Under the pieces are notes generated by a model. The model had not been told where the DNA came from. It worked only from the letters and a program-made list of their open reading frames with translations, and searched no databases. Both the position numbers and the translations under genes were made by a program. From Pseudomonas sp. WJP1 (GTDB lineage: Bacteria > Pseudomonadota > Gammaproteobacteria > Pseudomonadales > Pseudomonadaceae), in NCBI RefSeq assembly GCF_028471945.1, contig NZ_CP110128.1, positions 5,545,001-5,609,000 of the forward strand: a stretch of 64,000 bases of DNA, in the 5' to 3' direction. Below, piece after piece: positions 1-9,163 of the stretch; positions within the stretch are counted from its first letter, which is position 1, and each line of letters opens with the position of its first letter.

Positions 1-424
1 CCAGTTCCAGTTCCTTGCAATCGGGGCGCAACTGACGAAAGGCTTCGATCACCCCGAAAGTCAGGCCGCTACCACCATGCACCGCAATGCCGGCGGGCTT
101 GTTGATCACAATCAGGGCCTTGTCTTCGAAGACAATCGAGGCTTCCAGGCGCTGCAACAGCCCCTGGGCCAGCGGTACCGGCTCGTCGCGCTCAGGCACG
201 CGAACCGGCGGCACGCGCACGATATCGCCCGCCTGCAGCTTGTATTCGGGCTTGATCCGGCCCTTGTTCACTCGCACTTCGCCTTTGCGCAAAATGCGGT
301 AAATCAAGGTCTTGGGCACGCCTTTGAGCCGAGCGAGAAGGAAGTTATCAATACGTTGGCCGGCATATTCCGGCGAGACCTCAAGCAGTTGTACGCCTGG
401 AGTCGGGGGGGTAGTCGTCGTCAT
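1..424 (-). CDS. rluC: 23S rRNA pseudouridine synthase RluC, N-terminal part
   Basis: RluC converts specific uridines of 23S rRNA (955, 2504 and 2580 in E. coli numbering) to pseudouridine in the cytoplasm. Only about 141 residues are visible because the gene runs off the left edge. The visible part has an S4 RNA-binding domain (about residues 20-85, including GQRIDNFL and [12 protein letters not shown]) and the start of the catalytic domain ([13 protein letters not shown]). The catalytic HRLD motif would lie outside the window. The start ATG at 422-424 has no Shine-Dalgarno sequence. The gene diverges from rne, as in other pseudomonads. The family assignment is firm; RluC rather than RluD rests on the rne neighbourhood and the N-terminal sequence. 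Confidence 0.93.
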   Translation of the reverse strand, partial: MTTTTPPTPGVQLLEVSPEYAGQRIDNFLLARLKGVPKTLIYRILRKGEVRVNKGRIKPEYKLQAGDIVRVPPVRVPERDEPVPLAQGLLQRLEASIVFEDKALIVINKPAGIAVHGGSGLTFGVIEAFRQLRPDCKELEL

Positions 425-453
425 GGCGCGGATGATAACAATTTTTTATGGAA

Positions 454-482
454 TTGAAGCACTTAATCATTGCTGCTATAGT
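454..482 (+). promoter_or_regulatory. sigma70-type promoter of rne
   Basis: A -35 box TTGAAG (454-459) and a -10 box TATAGT (477-482) are separated by exactly 17 nt, placing the start of transcription near 489. Read on the minus strand, the same -35 bases (CTTCAA) are followed after 16 nt by TATCAT (432-437), which could serve rluC, so the two divergent promoters may overlap. The boxes are seen directly; their activity is inferred. Confidence 0.7.
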
Positions 483-488
483 CGCGAA

Positions 489-1126
489 CGCCGCCAAAAG
501 CGGCCTGGCCAGCGGACCAACGGTCAAAAACCGGCCCTGACCAACGCAATTCACCAGGACGCGAGGCCGTCCTACGGGGCTTTCGCTACGTAACGGTGGA
601 GTTTGCAACTGTAACAAGCGCAGGTGACATGAGGCCTGAATCAAACCGCGAAGCAGAGTTTCCACTCGCTTTTCGAGCCAATATTCATGGCCAGTTCACA
701 AAGTGCAGTCAGCTGCGGATGACCCCGAGCGAAAGGCTTCGGAAACAACGCCTAAATTAGCCATGATGCGTGACCTCCCCTTTCGGAGCTCACGGTAAAT
801 GCCAACCCGCTGCGGATTCTGCGCGCGGCAGCACCCGAATTATCAGGGATACGTGTAGGGTGGAGATGCACAACCGCTGGCCTGTGTAGCAATAGGCTTT
901 ATCAAGACGCTTCATCTCGTCCACAGCCGCCGGTTGATTCCTCCTCCTGACTGAGTGCTTAAGTAGCCACAGCAAGCAGGACGCGTACGTCGCGACAAAG
1001 GCCCACATTGGCCGGACATCGCTGGACACGGGAATGGCCAACCACTCCCGACGCACCTGACACCGACCATGAGAAGTCGTGTGTGCCGAACGCCGTTTCC
1101 GGCAGCCCGGAAACCGACGGTACTAC
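489..1126 (+). promoter_or_regulatory. long 5' leader of rne mRNA
   Basis: About 640 nt separate the predicted transcription start from the rne start codon, and no convincing ORF lies between them. Small hairpins are visible: GCCGC/GCGGC at 490-504, which would sit at the very 5' end, and AGGAC/GTCCT at 556-573. In enterobacteria a long structured rne leader lets RNase E cleave and limit its own mRNA. A similar feedback role here is inference from that precedent and from the unusual length. Confidence 0.55.
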
Positions 1127-4100
1127 ATGAAAAGAATGCTGATTAACGCAACTCAACCCGAAGAGTTGCGTGTTGCACTGGTAGATGGCCAGCGCCTCTA
1201 CGACCTGGACATCGAATCCGGTGCACGCGAGCAGAAGAAGGCCAACATCTATAAAGGCCGGATTACTCGCATCGAACCAAGCCTGGAGGCTGCCTTTGTC
1301 GATTTCGGCTCTGAGCGCCACGGCTTCCTGCCCCTCAAAGAAATCTCCCGCGAATACTTCAAGAAAACCCCTGAAGGCCGCGTCAACATCAAGGACGTCC
1401 TGAGCGAAGGCCAGGAAGTCATCGTCCAGGTCGAAAAAGAAGAGCGTGGCAACAAGGGCGCAGCCCTGACCACCTTCATCAGCCTGGCCGGTCGTTACCT
1501 GGTCCTGATGCCGAACAACCCGCGTGCCGGCGGTATTTCCCGTCGCATCGAAGGTGAAGAGCGCAACGAACTGCGTGAAGCGCTGAACGGTCTGGTCGCA
1601 CCAGCCGACATGGGCCTGATCGTGCGCACTGCCGGCCTGGGCCGCAGCAGCGAAGAAATGCAGTGGGACCTCGACTACCTGCTGCAACTGTGGACCGCCA
1701 TCAAAGAAGCCTCGCTGGATCGTTCCGCGCCTTTCCTGATCTACCAGGAAAGCAACGTGATCATCCGCGCGATCCGCGATTACCTGCGCCAGGACATCGG
1801 CGAAGTGCTGATCGACAGCGTTGAAGCCCAGGACGAAGCCCTGACCTTCATCCGCCAGGTGATGCCGCAGTACGCCAGCAAGATCAAGCTGTACGAAGAC
1901 AGCGTACCGCTGTTCAACCGCTTCCAGATCGAAAGCCAGATCGAAACCGCTTTCCAGCGCGTCGTCGAACTGCCTTCCGGCGGCTCCATCGTGATCGATC
2001 CGACCGAAGCCCTGGTGTCCATCGACATCAACTCGGCGCGCGCCACCAAAGGCAGCGACATCGAAGAAACCGCGCTGCAGACCAACCTTGAAGCCGCCGA
2101 AGAAATCGCCCGTCAGTTGCGCCTGCGCGACATCGGCGGCCTGATCGTCATCGACTTCATCGACATGACCCCTGCCAAGAACCAGCGCGCCGTGGAAGAA
2201 AAAGTCCGCGAATGCCTGGAAGCCGACCGCGCTCGCGTGCAAGTCGGTCGCATCTCGCGCTTCGGCCTGCTGGAAATGTCCCGTCAGCGCCTGCGTCCAT
2301 CCCTGGGCGAAAGCAGCGGCATCGTTTGCCCGCGCTGCAACGGCACCGGCATCATCCGTGACGTTGAATCGCTGTCCCTGGCGATCCTGCGCCTGATCGA
2401 AGAAGAAGCCCTGAAAGACCGTACCGCCGAAGTTCGTGCCCAAGTGCCGATCCCGGTGGCCGCGTTCCTGCTCAACGAAAAACGCAACTCGATCACCAAG
2501 ATCGAACTGCGCACCCGTGCCCGCATCGTCATCCTGCCGAACGATCACCTCGAAACGCCGCACTTCGAAGTGCAGCGCCTGCGTGATGACAGCCCGGAAG
2601 CGGCGATCAACCAGTCCAGCTACGAAATCGCTGCTGCCGCTGCCGAAGTGGAAGAAGTGCAGCCTGCTGCCGCGACCCGCACCCTGGTTCGCCAGGAAGC
2701 CGCGGTCAAGACGGCTCCCGCCCGCGCCAACGCTCCGGTTCCGACCGAAGTCGTCGCCGCTCCGGTTGCCGCACCAGTCGCGGTACCAGAGCCAAGCCTG
2801 TTCAAAGGCCTGGTGAAGTCGCTGGTCAGCCTGTTCGCCGGCAAGGAAGAGCCTGTCGCTCCGGCCGTGGTCGAGAAACCGGCTGCCCCTGAGCGTCCAG
2901 CACGCAGCAACGAAGAACGTCGCAACGGTCGCCAGCAGAGCCGCACCCGTACCGGTCGCCGCGATGAAGAACGCAAGCCTCGTGAAGAGCGCGCCCCCCG
3001 TGAGGAACGCGCCCCACGCGAAGAGCGCCAGCCGCGCGAAGTCCGCGAGCCTCGCGAAACCCGTGAAGAAACGCCGGTCGTAGCCCGCGAAGAACGTGCC
3101 CCTCGTGAAGAACGCGCACCACGCGCGCCTCGTGAAGAACGTGCTCCACGCGCCCCACGCGAAGATCGCAAGCCACGTGGCGAGCGTGAAGAGCGTGTGC
3201 GTGAACTGCGCGAGCCTCTCGACGCCGTCGCGCCTGCCGCTGCTCCTGCCGCTGCTGTCGCTGCCGCTACCACTGAAGAACGCCCGGCCCGTCCGCCACG
3301 CGAAGAACGCGCTCCACGCCCACCGCGTGAAGAACGTCAACCACGTGCCGAACAAGCCGCTGCCGTAGCCGAAGAAGAGCTGACCGGGAACGAAGAGCAA
3401 CTGCAGGAAGAGGGTCAGGAAGGCGCCGAAGGCGATCGTCCACGCCGCCGCTCCCGTGGCCAGCGTCGTCGCAGCAACCGTCGCGAGCGTCAGCGTGATG
3501 CCAACGGCAACGTGATCGAAGGTTCGGATGAGTCCGAAGCCGGCGATAACAATGAAGCGCCAAGCACTGCTGACCTGGCCGCTGGCCTGGCTGTTACCGC
3601 AGCCGTTGCCAGCAGCGTGATCAGCGCTCCGGCCGAAGCACAGGCCAACGAGCAAGCCGAACGCGCCACCGCCGCTACGCTGGAAACGGCTCCTGTCGAA
3701 GCGCCAGTCGTGGAAGCGACGACTCCGGTCGAAGCCACTGCAGCGCCGGAAATCGAAGTGGCAGCCGCTCCAGAAGCCCAGCCAGTGGTTGAAGCTGTCG
3801 CTGAGCCAGTCGTGGTTGCAGAACCGGTTAGCGAAACCGTAGCTGAAACCGTGACTGAAACTGTTCGTGAAGTTCGCGAAGAGCAAACGGCGTTCAACTG
3901 GGTTGCCGAGCCAGCCGTAGCCGAAACCCCTGCTCCAGCGCCGGTTGCTGAAGCTGAAGTGGAACAAGCGATGGTCTCCGAGCCAGTGGTTGCCGCTGCC
4001 GAGCCTGCTCCAGTGGTTGAAGCGCCGGTGGTTGCCGAAGTGCCTGCTCCGGTAGTTAAAGCGCCGGTAGTTGCCGAAGAACCTGCTCCGGTGGTTGAAG

Positions 4101-4354
4101 CCGCGCCTGTCAGCGCCCTGACGCCAAGTGGCCGCGCACCGAACGACCCACGTGAAGTGCGTCGCCGCAAGCGTGAAGAAGAGCGCCTGCAGAAGGAAGC
4201 CGAACTGGCGGCCGCTGCGGCTCAGGCTGAAGCAGCTGTCGCTGCCGAGCCGGTTGAGTCGGTGATTGCCGAAGCACCTCGCTCCGTTCAGGAAGCGGTT
4301 GAGCAACACGAGAAAGCCCAGGAAAAAGAGCACGAGCCTAAACCCCTCGTCTGA
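1127..4354 (+). CDS. rne: Ribonuclease E
   Basis: Essential endoribonuclease that processes rRNA and tRNA precursors and starts mRNA decay as the scaffold of the degradosome. The start is the ATG at 1127 ([10 protein letters not shown]), giving 1075 residues, similar to E. coli RNase E (about 1060). The N-terminal half carries the S1 domain and the DNase I-like catalytic part, with the metal ligands Asp300 (in VSIDINSA) and Asp343 (in IVIDFIDM). The zinc-link CPRC has Cys401 and Cys404. After about residue 530 the protein is low-complexity scaffold: an Arg/Glu-rich stretch (about 612-750, many REERAP repeats), then Ala/Pro/Val/Glu-rich repeats and a basic patch ([13 protein letters not shown]). 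The scaffold diverges fast between species, so its partner sites cannot be read directly. A strong terminator follows. Confidence 0.98.
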   Translation: MKRMLINATQPEELRVALVDGQRLYDLDIESGAREQKKANIYKGRITRIEPSLEAAFVDFGSERHGFLPLKEISREYFKKTPEGRVNIKDVLSEGQEVIVQVEKEERGNKGAALTTFISLAGRYLVLMPNNPRAGGISRRIEGEERNELREALNGLVAPADMGLIVRTAGLGRSSEEMQWDLDYLLQLWTAIKEASLDRSAPFLIYQESNVIIRAIRDYLRQDIGEVLIDSVEAQDEALTFIRQVMPQYASKIKLYEDSVPLFNRFQIESQIETAFQRVVELPSGGSIVIDPTEALVSIDINSARATKGSDIEETALQTNLEAAEEIARQLRLRDIGGLIVIDFIDMTPAKNQRAVEEKVRECLEADRARVQVGRISRFGLLEMSRQRLRPSLGESSGIVCPRCNGTGIIRDVESLSLAILRLIEEEALKDRTAEVRAQVPIPVAAFLLNEKRNSITKIELRTRARIVILPNDHLETPHFEVQRLRDDSPEAAINQSSYEIAAAAAEVEEVQPAAATRTLVRQEAAVKTAPARANAPVPTEVVAAPVAAPVAVPEPSLFKGLVKSLVSLFAGKEEPVAPAVVEKPAAPERPARSNEERRNGRQQSRTRTGRRDEERKPREERAPREERAPREERQPREVREPRETREETPVVAREERAPREERAPRAPREERAPRAPREDRKPRGEREERVRELREPLDAVAPAAAPAAAVAAATTEERPARPPREERAPRPPREERQPRAEQAAAVAEEELTGNEEQLQEEGQEGAEGDRPRRRSRGQRRRSNRRERQRDANGNVIEGSDESEAGDNNEAPSTADLAAGLAVTAAVASSVISAPAEAQANEQAERATAATLETAPVEAPVVEATTPVEATAAPEIEVAAAPEAQPVVEAVAEPVVVAEPVSETVAETVTETVREVREEQTAFNWVAEPAVAETPAPAPVAEAEVEQAMVSEPVVAAAEPAPVVEAPVVAEVPAPVVKAPVVAEEPAPVVEAAPVSALTPSGRAPNDPREVRRRKREEERLQKEAELAAAAAQAEAAVAAEPVESVIAEAPRSVQEAVEQHEKAQEKEHEPKPLV

Positions 4355-4373
4355 TTCCCTCGGCAAGTGAAAA

Positions 4374-4406
4374 GCCTCGCCCGGTGATCCCGGGCGGGGC
4401 TTTTTT
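4374..4406 (+). terminator. rho-independent terminator of rne
   Basis: An 11-bp GC-rich stem (4374-4384 with 4390-4400, one G-T pair) and a 5-nt loop are followed by six T (4401-4406), 20 nt after the rne stop codon. Confidence 0.9.
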
Positions 4407-4430
4407 ATGTCCGAAACAATCACACCGTTC

Positions 4431-4556
4431 CCCCTGTAGGAGCGAGCGGGCGGCGATCCGACTTGCCCGCGAAGGAGACACTGCGGTCCATCAGGCCGAC
4501 CGCGTTATCGTTCTTCGCGGGCAAGTCGGATCGTCGCCCGCTCGCTCCTACAGGGG
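4431..4556. repeat. REPIN-like inverted repeat, long variant
   Basis: Two inverted REP-type sequences of about 40 bp each (CTGTAGGAGCGAGCGGGCGG at the left, its complement at the right) flank a spacer of about 40 nt. The arms carry the usual CTTGCCCGCGAA core plus an extra GATCCGA block, which makes them longer than the other copies here. It lies between the convergent rne and mocA-like genes. Such pairs are non-autonomous elements mobilised by RAYT proteins; no RAYT gene lies in this window. Confidence 0.85.
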
Positions 4557-4564
4557 ATCTATGA

Positions 4565-5155
4565 TTATTTGAAGTTCAGCTTTTCAGGCACATCCACATC
4601 CCACAACACACCAGAATCATCCACCTTCACCTCAACCACCCGCCCCTGGGCAAACAACGCCTTGGCGCCGCGATCGCCTGATAACGTCATCAACCCCGGG
4701 CCAAAACGGCGCCCAAAGCCCACCGGATGCCCGTATTCCCCGTCCTGTACCGGCACGCTGATACAGTCATCGCCCATCTGAGCCACAACGTGTTCAATGC
4801 TCGACGGCAGGATGAATGGCATGTCCCCCAGCACCATCAGCCAACCATCAAGCTGCGCACTCGCCGAGACCCCGGCCGCAATGCTATCGCCCATCCCGGT
4901 CGATTCGATCAGGACGATCTCATAGCCATAGGCCTTGGCCATGCGGATCACTTGCGGTCGATCTGCCGTGGTCACCAAAAAGCGCTTATCCAAGGTGGGA
5001 GGCAGATTCACCAGGACGTGTTCGATAACGGATCGAACCGCGCCATCACGCCCCATGCAATCAGCCAGCAGCTTGTCCTTGTCGTCGCCCGCGACCTGGC
5101 GAAACCGACTGCCCTGCCCCGCCGCCAACACGATCACCCCGATGGATTGACTCAT
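4565..5155 (-). CDS. MocA-like molybdenum cofactor cytidylyltransferase
   Basis: A nucleotidyltransferase of the MobA/MocA fold, 196 residues. It probably attaches CMP (or another NMP) to molybdopterin to finish the dinucleotide cofactor of the enzyme encoded upstream. The N-terminal nucleotide-binding motif LAAGQGSRF (about residues 10-18) and a later Lys are present, as is LGDMPF, whose Asp should bind Mg2+, and a GHPVGFG segment. The start ATG overlaps the stop of the xdhC-like gene by 4 nt (ATGA), so the two are translationally coupled. It is last in the iorAB operon. Which nucleotide is used is inferred from the usual requirement of this hydroxylase class for the cytosine dinucleotide form. 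Confidence 0.85.
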   Translation of the reverse strand: MSQSIGVIVLAAGQGSRFRQVAGDDKDKLLADCMGRDGAVRSVIEHVLVNLPPTLDKRFLVTTADRPQVIRMAKAYGYEIVLIESTGMGDSIAAGVSASAQLDGWLMVLGDMPFILPSSIEHVVAQMGDDCISVPVQDGEYGHPVGFGRRFGPGLMTLSGDRGAKALFAQGRVVEVKVDDSGVLWDVDVPEKLNFK

Positions 5156-6135
5156 ACACCCTCCCGCAGCGATTTCTTTTGCTTGAGCTCGACACCATTC
5201 TTGATTGCCACGATCTCAGCCATCAGCGACAAGGCGATTTCCGCCGGGTTGTGGCTGCCGATGTGCAAGCCGACCGGGCCATGCAGCCGCTCGATGGCCT
5301 GTTGCGACAGGCCGAGCTGAGCCAGGTTGTCCCGGCGCTTCTGGCTGTTGACCCGCGAACCGAGTGCGCCGACATAAAAAGCCCGGGAGTCGAGCGCTGT
5401 CAGCAGGGCCATGTCATCCAGGCGGGGGTCGTGAGTCAGTGCGACGATGGCCGTGCGCTCGTCGGTCTGGATGTTCACCACCGCCTCATCAGGCATGCCC
5501 GAGACGAATCGACCGTGCTGCTCCTCCCAGCCGTAGACGAACTCGCTGCGCGGATCGCATATCAGTACTTCGAAATCCAACAGCCGCGCCATTTCGGCGA
5601 CATACCGGGACAACTGCCCGGCGCCGATCAACAACAAGCGCCAACGCGGGCCATAAATGGCCCGCAGAGTGTGACCATCGAAAACCAGCTCATCCGCCTT
5701 GGCGGCGGGCTGCAAAATGACTTCTCCGGTGGCGATATCCAGCGAACGTGCGACGATTTCATGGGCTTCGCAGCGAGCCAGCAACTCGGCCACCCACCCT
5801 GGGTCGCCAACGCGCTCCTCGGTCAAACGCAAGGTGCCGCCGCAGGGTAAACCGAAGCGCGCGGCCTCCTCACGCGTCACGCCGTAGGTGATCAGTTGCA
5901 CGGGCGGCCCATCAGCCGCAATGCGACCGTCATGCAAGCGGGCAATCAGGTCGTCCTCGACACAACCGCCGGACACCGAACCAATCACCACGCCGTCCCC
6001 GCGCAACGCCAGCATGGCGCCAGGCGCCCGGGGCGCGGTGCCCCAGGTCTGCACGACGCTGTACAACATCACCCGCTGGCCGGCGCGGCACCACTCCAGC
6101 ACGCTGCGCAGGACATTCAGATCGGCACTGTCCAT
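5152..6135 (-). CDS. XdhC/CoxI family molybdenum-enzyme maturation protein
   Basis: XdhC-type proteins bind molybdenum cofactor, help add its terminal sulfur and insert it into xanthine dehydrogenase-family enzymes. The 327-residue protein starts at the ATG at 6133-6135 (MDSADLNVLR), sharing one base with the iorB stop (TGATG). An in-frame start 90 nt upstream would lie inside iorB and is unlikely. The N-terminal XdhC/CoxI domain carries GTAPRAPGA and GSVSGGCVEDDL (Cys near residue 52). The C-terminal part is a Rossmann domain (LLIGAGQLSRYVAEMA, then CDPRSEF). Its position between the large subunit and the mocA-like gene fits a dedicated maturation factor. Confidence 0.9.
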   Translation of the reverse strand: MDSADLNVLRSVLEWCRAGQRVMLYSVVQTWGTAPRAPGAMLALRGDGVVIGSVSGGCVEDDLIARLHDGRIAADGPPVQLITYGVTREEAARFGLPCGGTLRLTEERVGDPGWVAELLARCEAHEIVARSLDIATGEVILQPAAKADELVFDGHTLRAIYGPRWRLLLIGAGQLSRYVAEMARLLDFEVLICDPRSEFVYGWEEQHGRFVSGMPDEAVVNIQTDERTAIVALTHDPRLDDMALLTALDSRAFYVGALGSRVNSQKRRDNLAQLGLSQQAIERLHGPVGLHIGSHNPAEIALSLMAEIVAIKNGVELKQKKSLREGV

Positions 6136-8456
6136 CACGCCTCGACCTTCTGCCAACCCTGCAATTGATATCGAATCGGCAGGCTGCGGATACGCTTGCC
6201 GGTGGCCGCGAAGATCGCGTTGCACAGCGCCGGTGCAATCGGCGGCACACCCGGCTCACCGACACCGCCCAACGGCACGTTGCCCGGCGGCGTCACCAGG
6301 TGCACCGAGACTTCCTTGGGCGCCAGGGACATGCGCGCCACTTCGTACATGTGGAAGTTGTCCTGCTGGGCCTTGCCATCCTTGAAGCTGATTTCGCCCA
6401 ACACCGCGTTGCCCAGGCCCATGACGCAGGCGCCTTCGAACTGCGCGCGAATCCGCTCGGGGTTGATCTGCGGCCCGCAATCCACGGCGATGTCGGCTTT
6501 GTGCACGATCAGGGTGCCATCATCCTTGACTTCGACCTCGATCACCGCCGCCACGTAGGTCACGAAACTGTAATGCACCGCCAGGCCCAGGCCTCGGCCC
6601 TTGGGCAACTCGCGGCCCCAACCGGCGGCCTTGGCGGCGGTTTCCAGTACCCTGCGCAGGCGAGCGGTGTCGATCGGATAACGCTCGGGCGATTCACCGT
6701 AGTTCCATTCTTCACTCAAGGTGCGCGGATCGATCTGACGGTCCGGGCCAAGCAATCTGACCTGATACTTGAGCGGATCCTCCCCAGCCTTGTGCGCCAG
6801 CTCATCGATGAAGCTCTGGATGGCAAAACCATGGGGGATGTTCGACACCGAGCGATACCAGCCAACCCGCGTGTGGACGGTGGCCTCGGGGTTTTCCAGG
6901 CGAATGTTGGGAATCGCGTAGGCCATGTTGGTGAAGCCCATGCCCAACTCGAAGGCAGCCTCATGGTTCATGCCCGGCGCGAACAACGCGGTGATGCTCG
7001 GCGCCACCGTGCGGTGCAGCCAGCCAGAGGGCAAGCCGTCCTTGTTCAGGCTGGCCTTGAGGTATTCGGCCGACACGGTGTGAAAATACGAACAGTGAAT
7101 ATCGTCTTCACGGGTCCATTGCACCCGCACCGCCTTGCCAGGGAACTCCTTGGCCAGGATGGCCGCTTCGATGATGAAGTCCGGTTTGGACTTGCGCCCG
7201 AAGCCTCCGCCCAGCAGCGTCACGTTGAAGGTGACGTTATCGAATGGCACGCCCAGGCGTTCGCCGATGCGCTCGCGGGTGACCTGTGGCGCCTGGCTTG
7301 GCCCCCAGGCCTGGCACATGCCGTCCTTGTAGCGAGCGATGGCGACCATCGGCTCCATTGGCGATTGTGACAGGTGCGGCAGATAGTAGGAGGCTTCCAG
7401 GGTGTTCACGGCATTGGCCATGGCGTCGTCGATGTTGCCGGTATTGCGTACCACTTTGCCGGGCTTGAGCGAGGCGGCCTCCAGCTCCTTGCGGTAGGCG
7501 ATCGAGTCGTAGCTGGCGTTGGGGCCGTCGTCCCATTCGATTTTCAAGGCCTCACGCCCCTTGATCGCCGCCCAGGTGTTGTTGGCCACCACCGCGATGC
7601 CGCCCAGGGGTTGAAACTCCGAGGGCAAGGGCCGGCTTTCGATCTGGATGACCTTGACCACCCCCGGCACTTTCATCGCAGCACTGCCATCGAAGCTCTT
7701 GACCTTGCCGCCGTACACCGCCGGGCGGGCAATGGTGGCGAACAGCATGCCATCAAAATGCACGTCTGCGCCGTATACCGCGCGGCCATTGACGATGTCG
7801 TCACCATCGATGGCTTTGGTGCCTTCCTTGCCGATGTAGCGAAACTCCGAGGGTTGCTTGAGGCGCAGGCTGTCACGGGCCGGCACGGCCAGGGCGCTGG
7901 CAGCGGCGGCCAGCGCGCCATACTCCAATTCGCGACCGGAAGGCGTATGGATGACTTTATGCAGCTGCGCACGACATTCGCCGACCGGCACTTTCCATTG
8001 GTCGGCGGCAGCCTGCTCCAGCATGGTCCGGGCGGCGGCGCCACAGCGGCGCATCGGCTCGTACCAGTGCCGCATGCTGCGTGAGCCGTCGGTGTCCTGG
8101 TTGCCGAACCGCACTTCATCGCCCGGCGCCTGTTGCACCTTGACCCGCGCCCAATCGGCCTCCAGCTCGTCGGCCACCACCATGGTCAGGCTGGTCCGTA
8201 CGCCCTGGCCCATTTCCGAACGGTTGCAGACCACCGTCACCGTGCCATCAGTGGCAATGCTCACATACACCTTGGGATCGTCGATCCAGCCATTGGGCAT
8301 GCCATCGGCGCCGAACTTTTTCTGCGCCTCTTCGGCAAACGCGTCCTGCCAGCCCCAACTCGCAGCCACCACCAGTGCACTGGCGGCCCCCACGCCCTTG
8401 AGGAAGCCCCGCCGACTGAGGTTGCTCAGGGCGAAATCATTCACTAACTGGCTCAT
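6135..8456 (-). CDS. iorB: Molybdopterin-binding large subunit, isoquinoline 1-oxidoreductase beta type
   Basis: Large subunit of a molybdenum hydroxylase of the xanthine dehydrogenase superfamily, 773 residues. The N-terminus has a twin-arginine signal (LSRRGFLKGVGAA, about residues 13-25, then a hydrophobic stretch ending near FAEEA), so the complex is probably exported folded to the periplasm. Cofactor-binding segments include GGGFGRKSKPDF and, near the C-terminus, GVGEPGVPP, whose Glu matches the catalytic glutamate of the superfamily. The gene overlaps the small-subunit gene by 4 nt. The family acts on N-heterocycles and aldehydes; the real substrate cannot be read from sequence. No cytochrome c subunit is encoded alongside, so the electron acceptor is unclear. 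Confidence 0.9.
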   Translation of the reverse strand: MSQLVNDFALSNLSRRGFLKGVGAASALVVAASWGWQDAFAEEAQKKFGADGMPNGWIDDPKVYVSIATDGTVTVVCNRSEMGQGVRTSLTMVVADELEADWARVKVQQAPGDEVRFGNQDTDGSRSMRHWYEPMRRCGAAARTMLEQAAADQWKVPVGECRAQLHKVIHTPSGRELEYGALAAAASALAVPARDSLRLKQPSEFRYIGKEGTKAIDGDDIVNGRAVYGADVHFDGMLFATIARPAVYGGKVKSFDGSAAMKVPGVVKVIQIESRPLPSEFQPLGGIAVVANNTWAAIKGREALKIEWDDGPNASYDSIAYRKELEAASLKPGKVVRNTGNIDDAMANAVNTLEASYYLPHLSQSPMEPMVAIARYKDGMCQAWGPSQAPQVTRERIGERLGVPFDNVTFNVTLLGGGFGRKSKPDFIIEAAILAKEFPGKAVRVQWTREDDIHCSYFHTVSAEYLKASLNKDGLPSGWLHRTVAPSITALFAPGMNHEAAFELGMGFTNMAYAIPNIRLENPEATVHTRVGWYRSVSNIPHGFAIQSFIDELAHKAGEDPLKYQVRLLGPDRQIDPRTLSEEWNYGESPERYPIDTARLRRVLETAAKAAGWGRELPKGRGLGLAVHYSFVTYVAAVIEVEVKDDGTLIVHKADIAVDCGPQINPERIRAQFEGACVMGLGNAVLGEISFKDGKAQQDNFHMYEVARMSLAPKEVSVHLVTPPGNVPLGGVGEPGVPPIAPALCNAIFAATGKRIRSLPIRYQLQGWQKVEA

Positions 8457-8923
8457 GCCTTGGCCTCCTTCAGGTGAGTGGATGCCTGGCGGATAGCGGT
8501 CTTGATACGGTTGTAGGTACCGCAGCGGCAGATATTGCCGACCATCGCCTCTTCGATCTGCTCATCGCTGGGGTCGGGATTGGTCTTGAGCAATGCGGTG
8601 GCGGACATGATCTGCCCGCCCTGGCAGTAACCGCATTGGGCCACGGCCGTATCGAGCCAGGCTTGCTGCACGACTTTGCCAACCGGGTCGGCGTGCAGGT
8701 TGTCGATGGTGGTGACGTTCTGGCCGACGACCGAGCCAATCGGCGTGATGCAACTGCGCGCCGGAGCACCTTCGATATGAATCGTGCAGGCACCGCAAAG
8801 GCCCATGCCACAGCCAAACTTGGTGCCGTTATAACCGGCCACGTCGCGAATCGCCCAGAGCAAGGGCATATCCTCGGTGACGTCGAGTGGATGGTCTTGA
8901 CCATTGAGTTTCAGGGTAATCAT
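8453..8923 (-). CDS. iorA: (2Fe-2S)-binding small subunit, isoquinoline 1-oxidoreductase alpha type
   Basis: Small iron-sulfur subunit of the molybdenum hydroxylase, about 156 residues. The N-terminal plant-ferredoxin-like cluster motif is GCGMGLCGAC with a later Cys (RSCITP); the C-terminal cluster is held by QCGYCQGGQ and GNICRCGTY. It passes electrons from the molybdenum centre of the large subunit to an acceptor. It has no signal of its own and is presumably co-exported by the Tat signal of the large subunit. The start is either the ATG at 8921-8923 or a GTG two codons earlier; neither has a clear Shine-Dalgarno sequence. It is the first gene of the operon, whose promoter must lie between 8924 and about 9100. 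Confidence 0.9.
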   Translation of the reverse strand: MITLKLNGQDHPLDVTEDMPLLWAIRDVAGYNGTKFGCGMGLCGACTIHIEGAPARSCITPIGSVVGQNVTTIDNLHADPVGKVVQQAWLDTAVAQCGYCQGGQIMSATALLKTNPDPSDEQIEEAMVGNICRCGTYNRIKTAIRQASTHLKEAKA

Positions 8924-9102
8924 GGGCACGCCCGCATAGTGCTTGAGTTATGGGGTCGAGCAATCTGCCGTTGGATCTTTGGTGGGTCACGCAGATCGGC
9001 TCAGGCTAATGGGCTCTCTTGTACAAACGGACACGTCTGCACCGGGCCTTTGGTGGAGCAAATGCTTGCATCGTCAGCAGACCGGGTTAAGCCTGCATTA
9101 AC

Positions 9103-9136
9103 AAAAAAGCCCTGCACAACTTGAGTTATGCAGGGC
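9103..9136 (-). terminator. terminator downstream of murB
   Basis: An 8-bp stem (GCCCTGCA at 9109-9116, TGCAGGGC at 9129-9136) is followed on the minus strand by six T (9108-9103). It closes the exbB-to-murB operon and separates it from iorA. About 180 nt between it and iorA contain nothing else I recognise. Confidence 0.85.
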
Positions 9137-9163
9137 TTTGGCAATCCATCATGAAAGCTTAGC

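Noticed and set aside
959..4423. A 1154-codon open frame opposite rne
   Set aside because: It is a shadow of the RNase E scaffold repeats, full of Phe/Ala/Gly runs produced by the reverse complement, and has no ribosome site or family motif.
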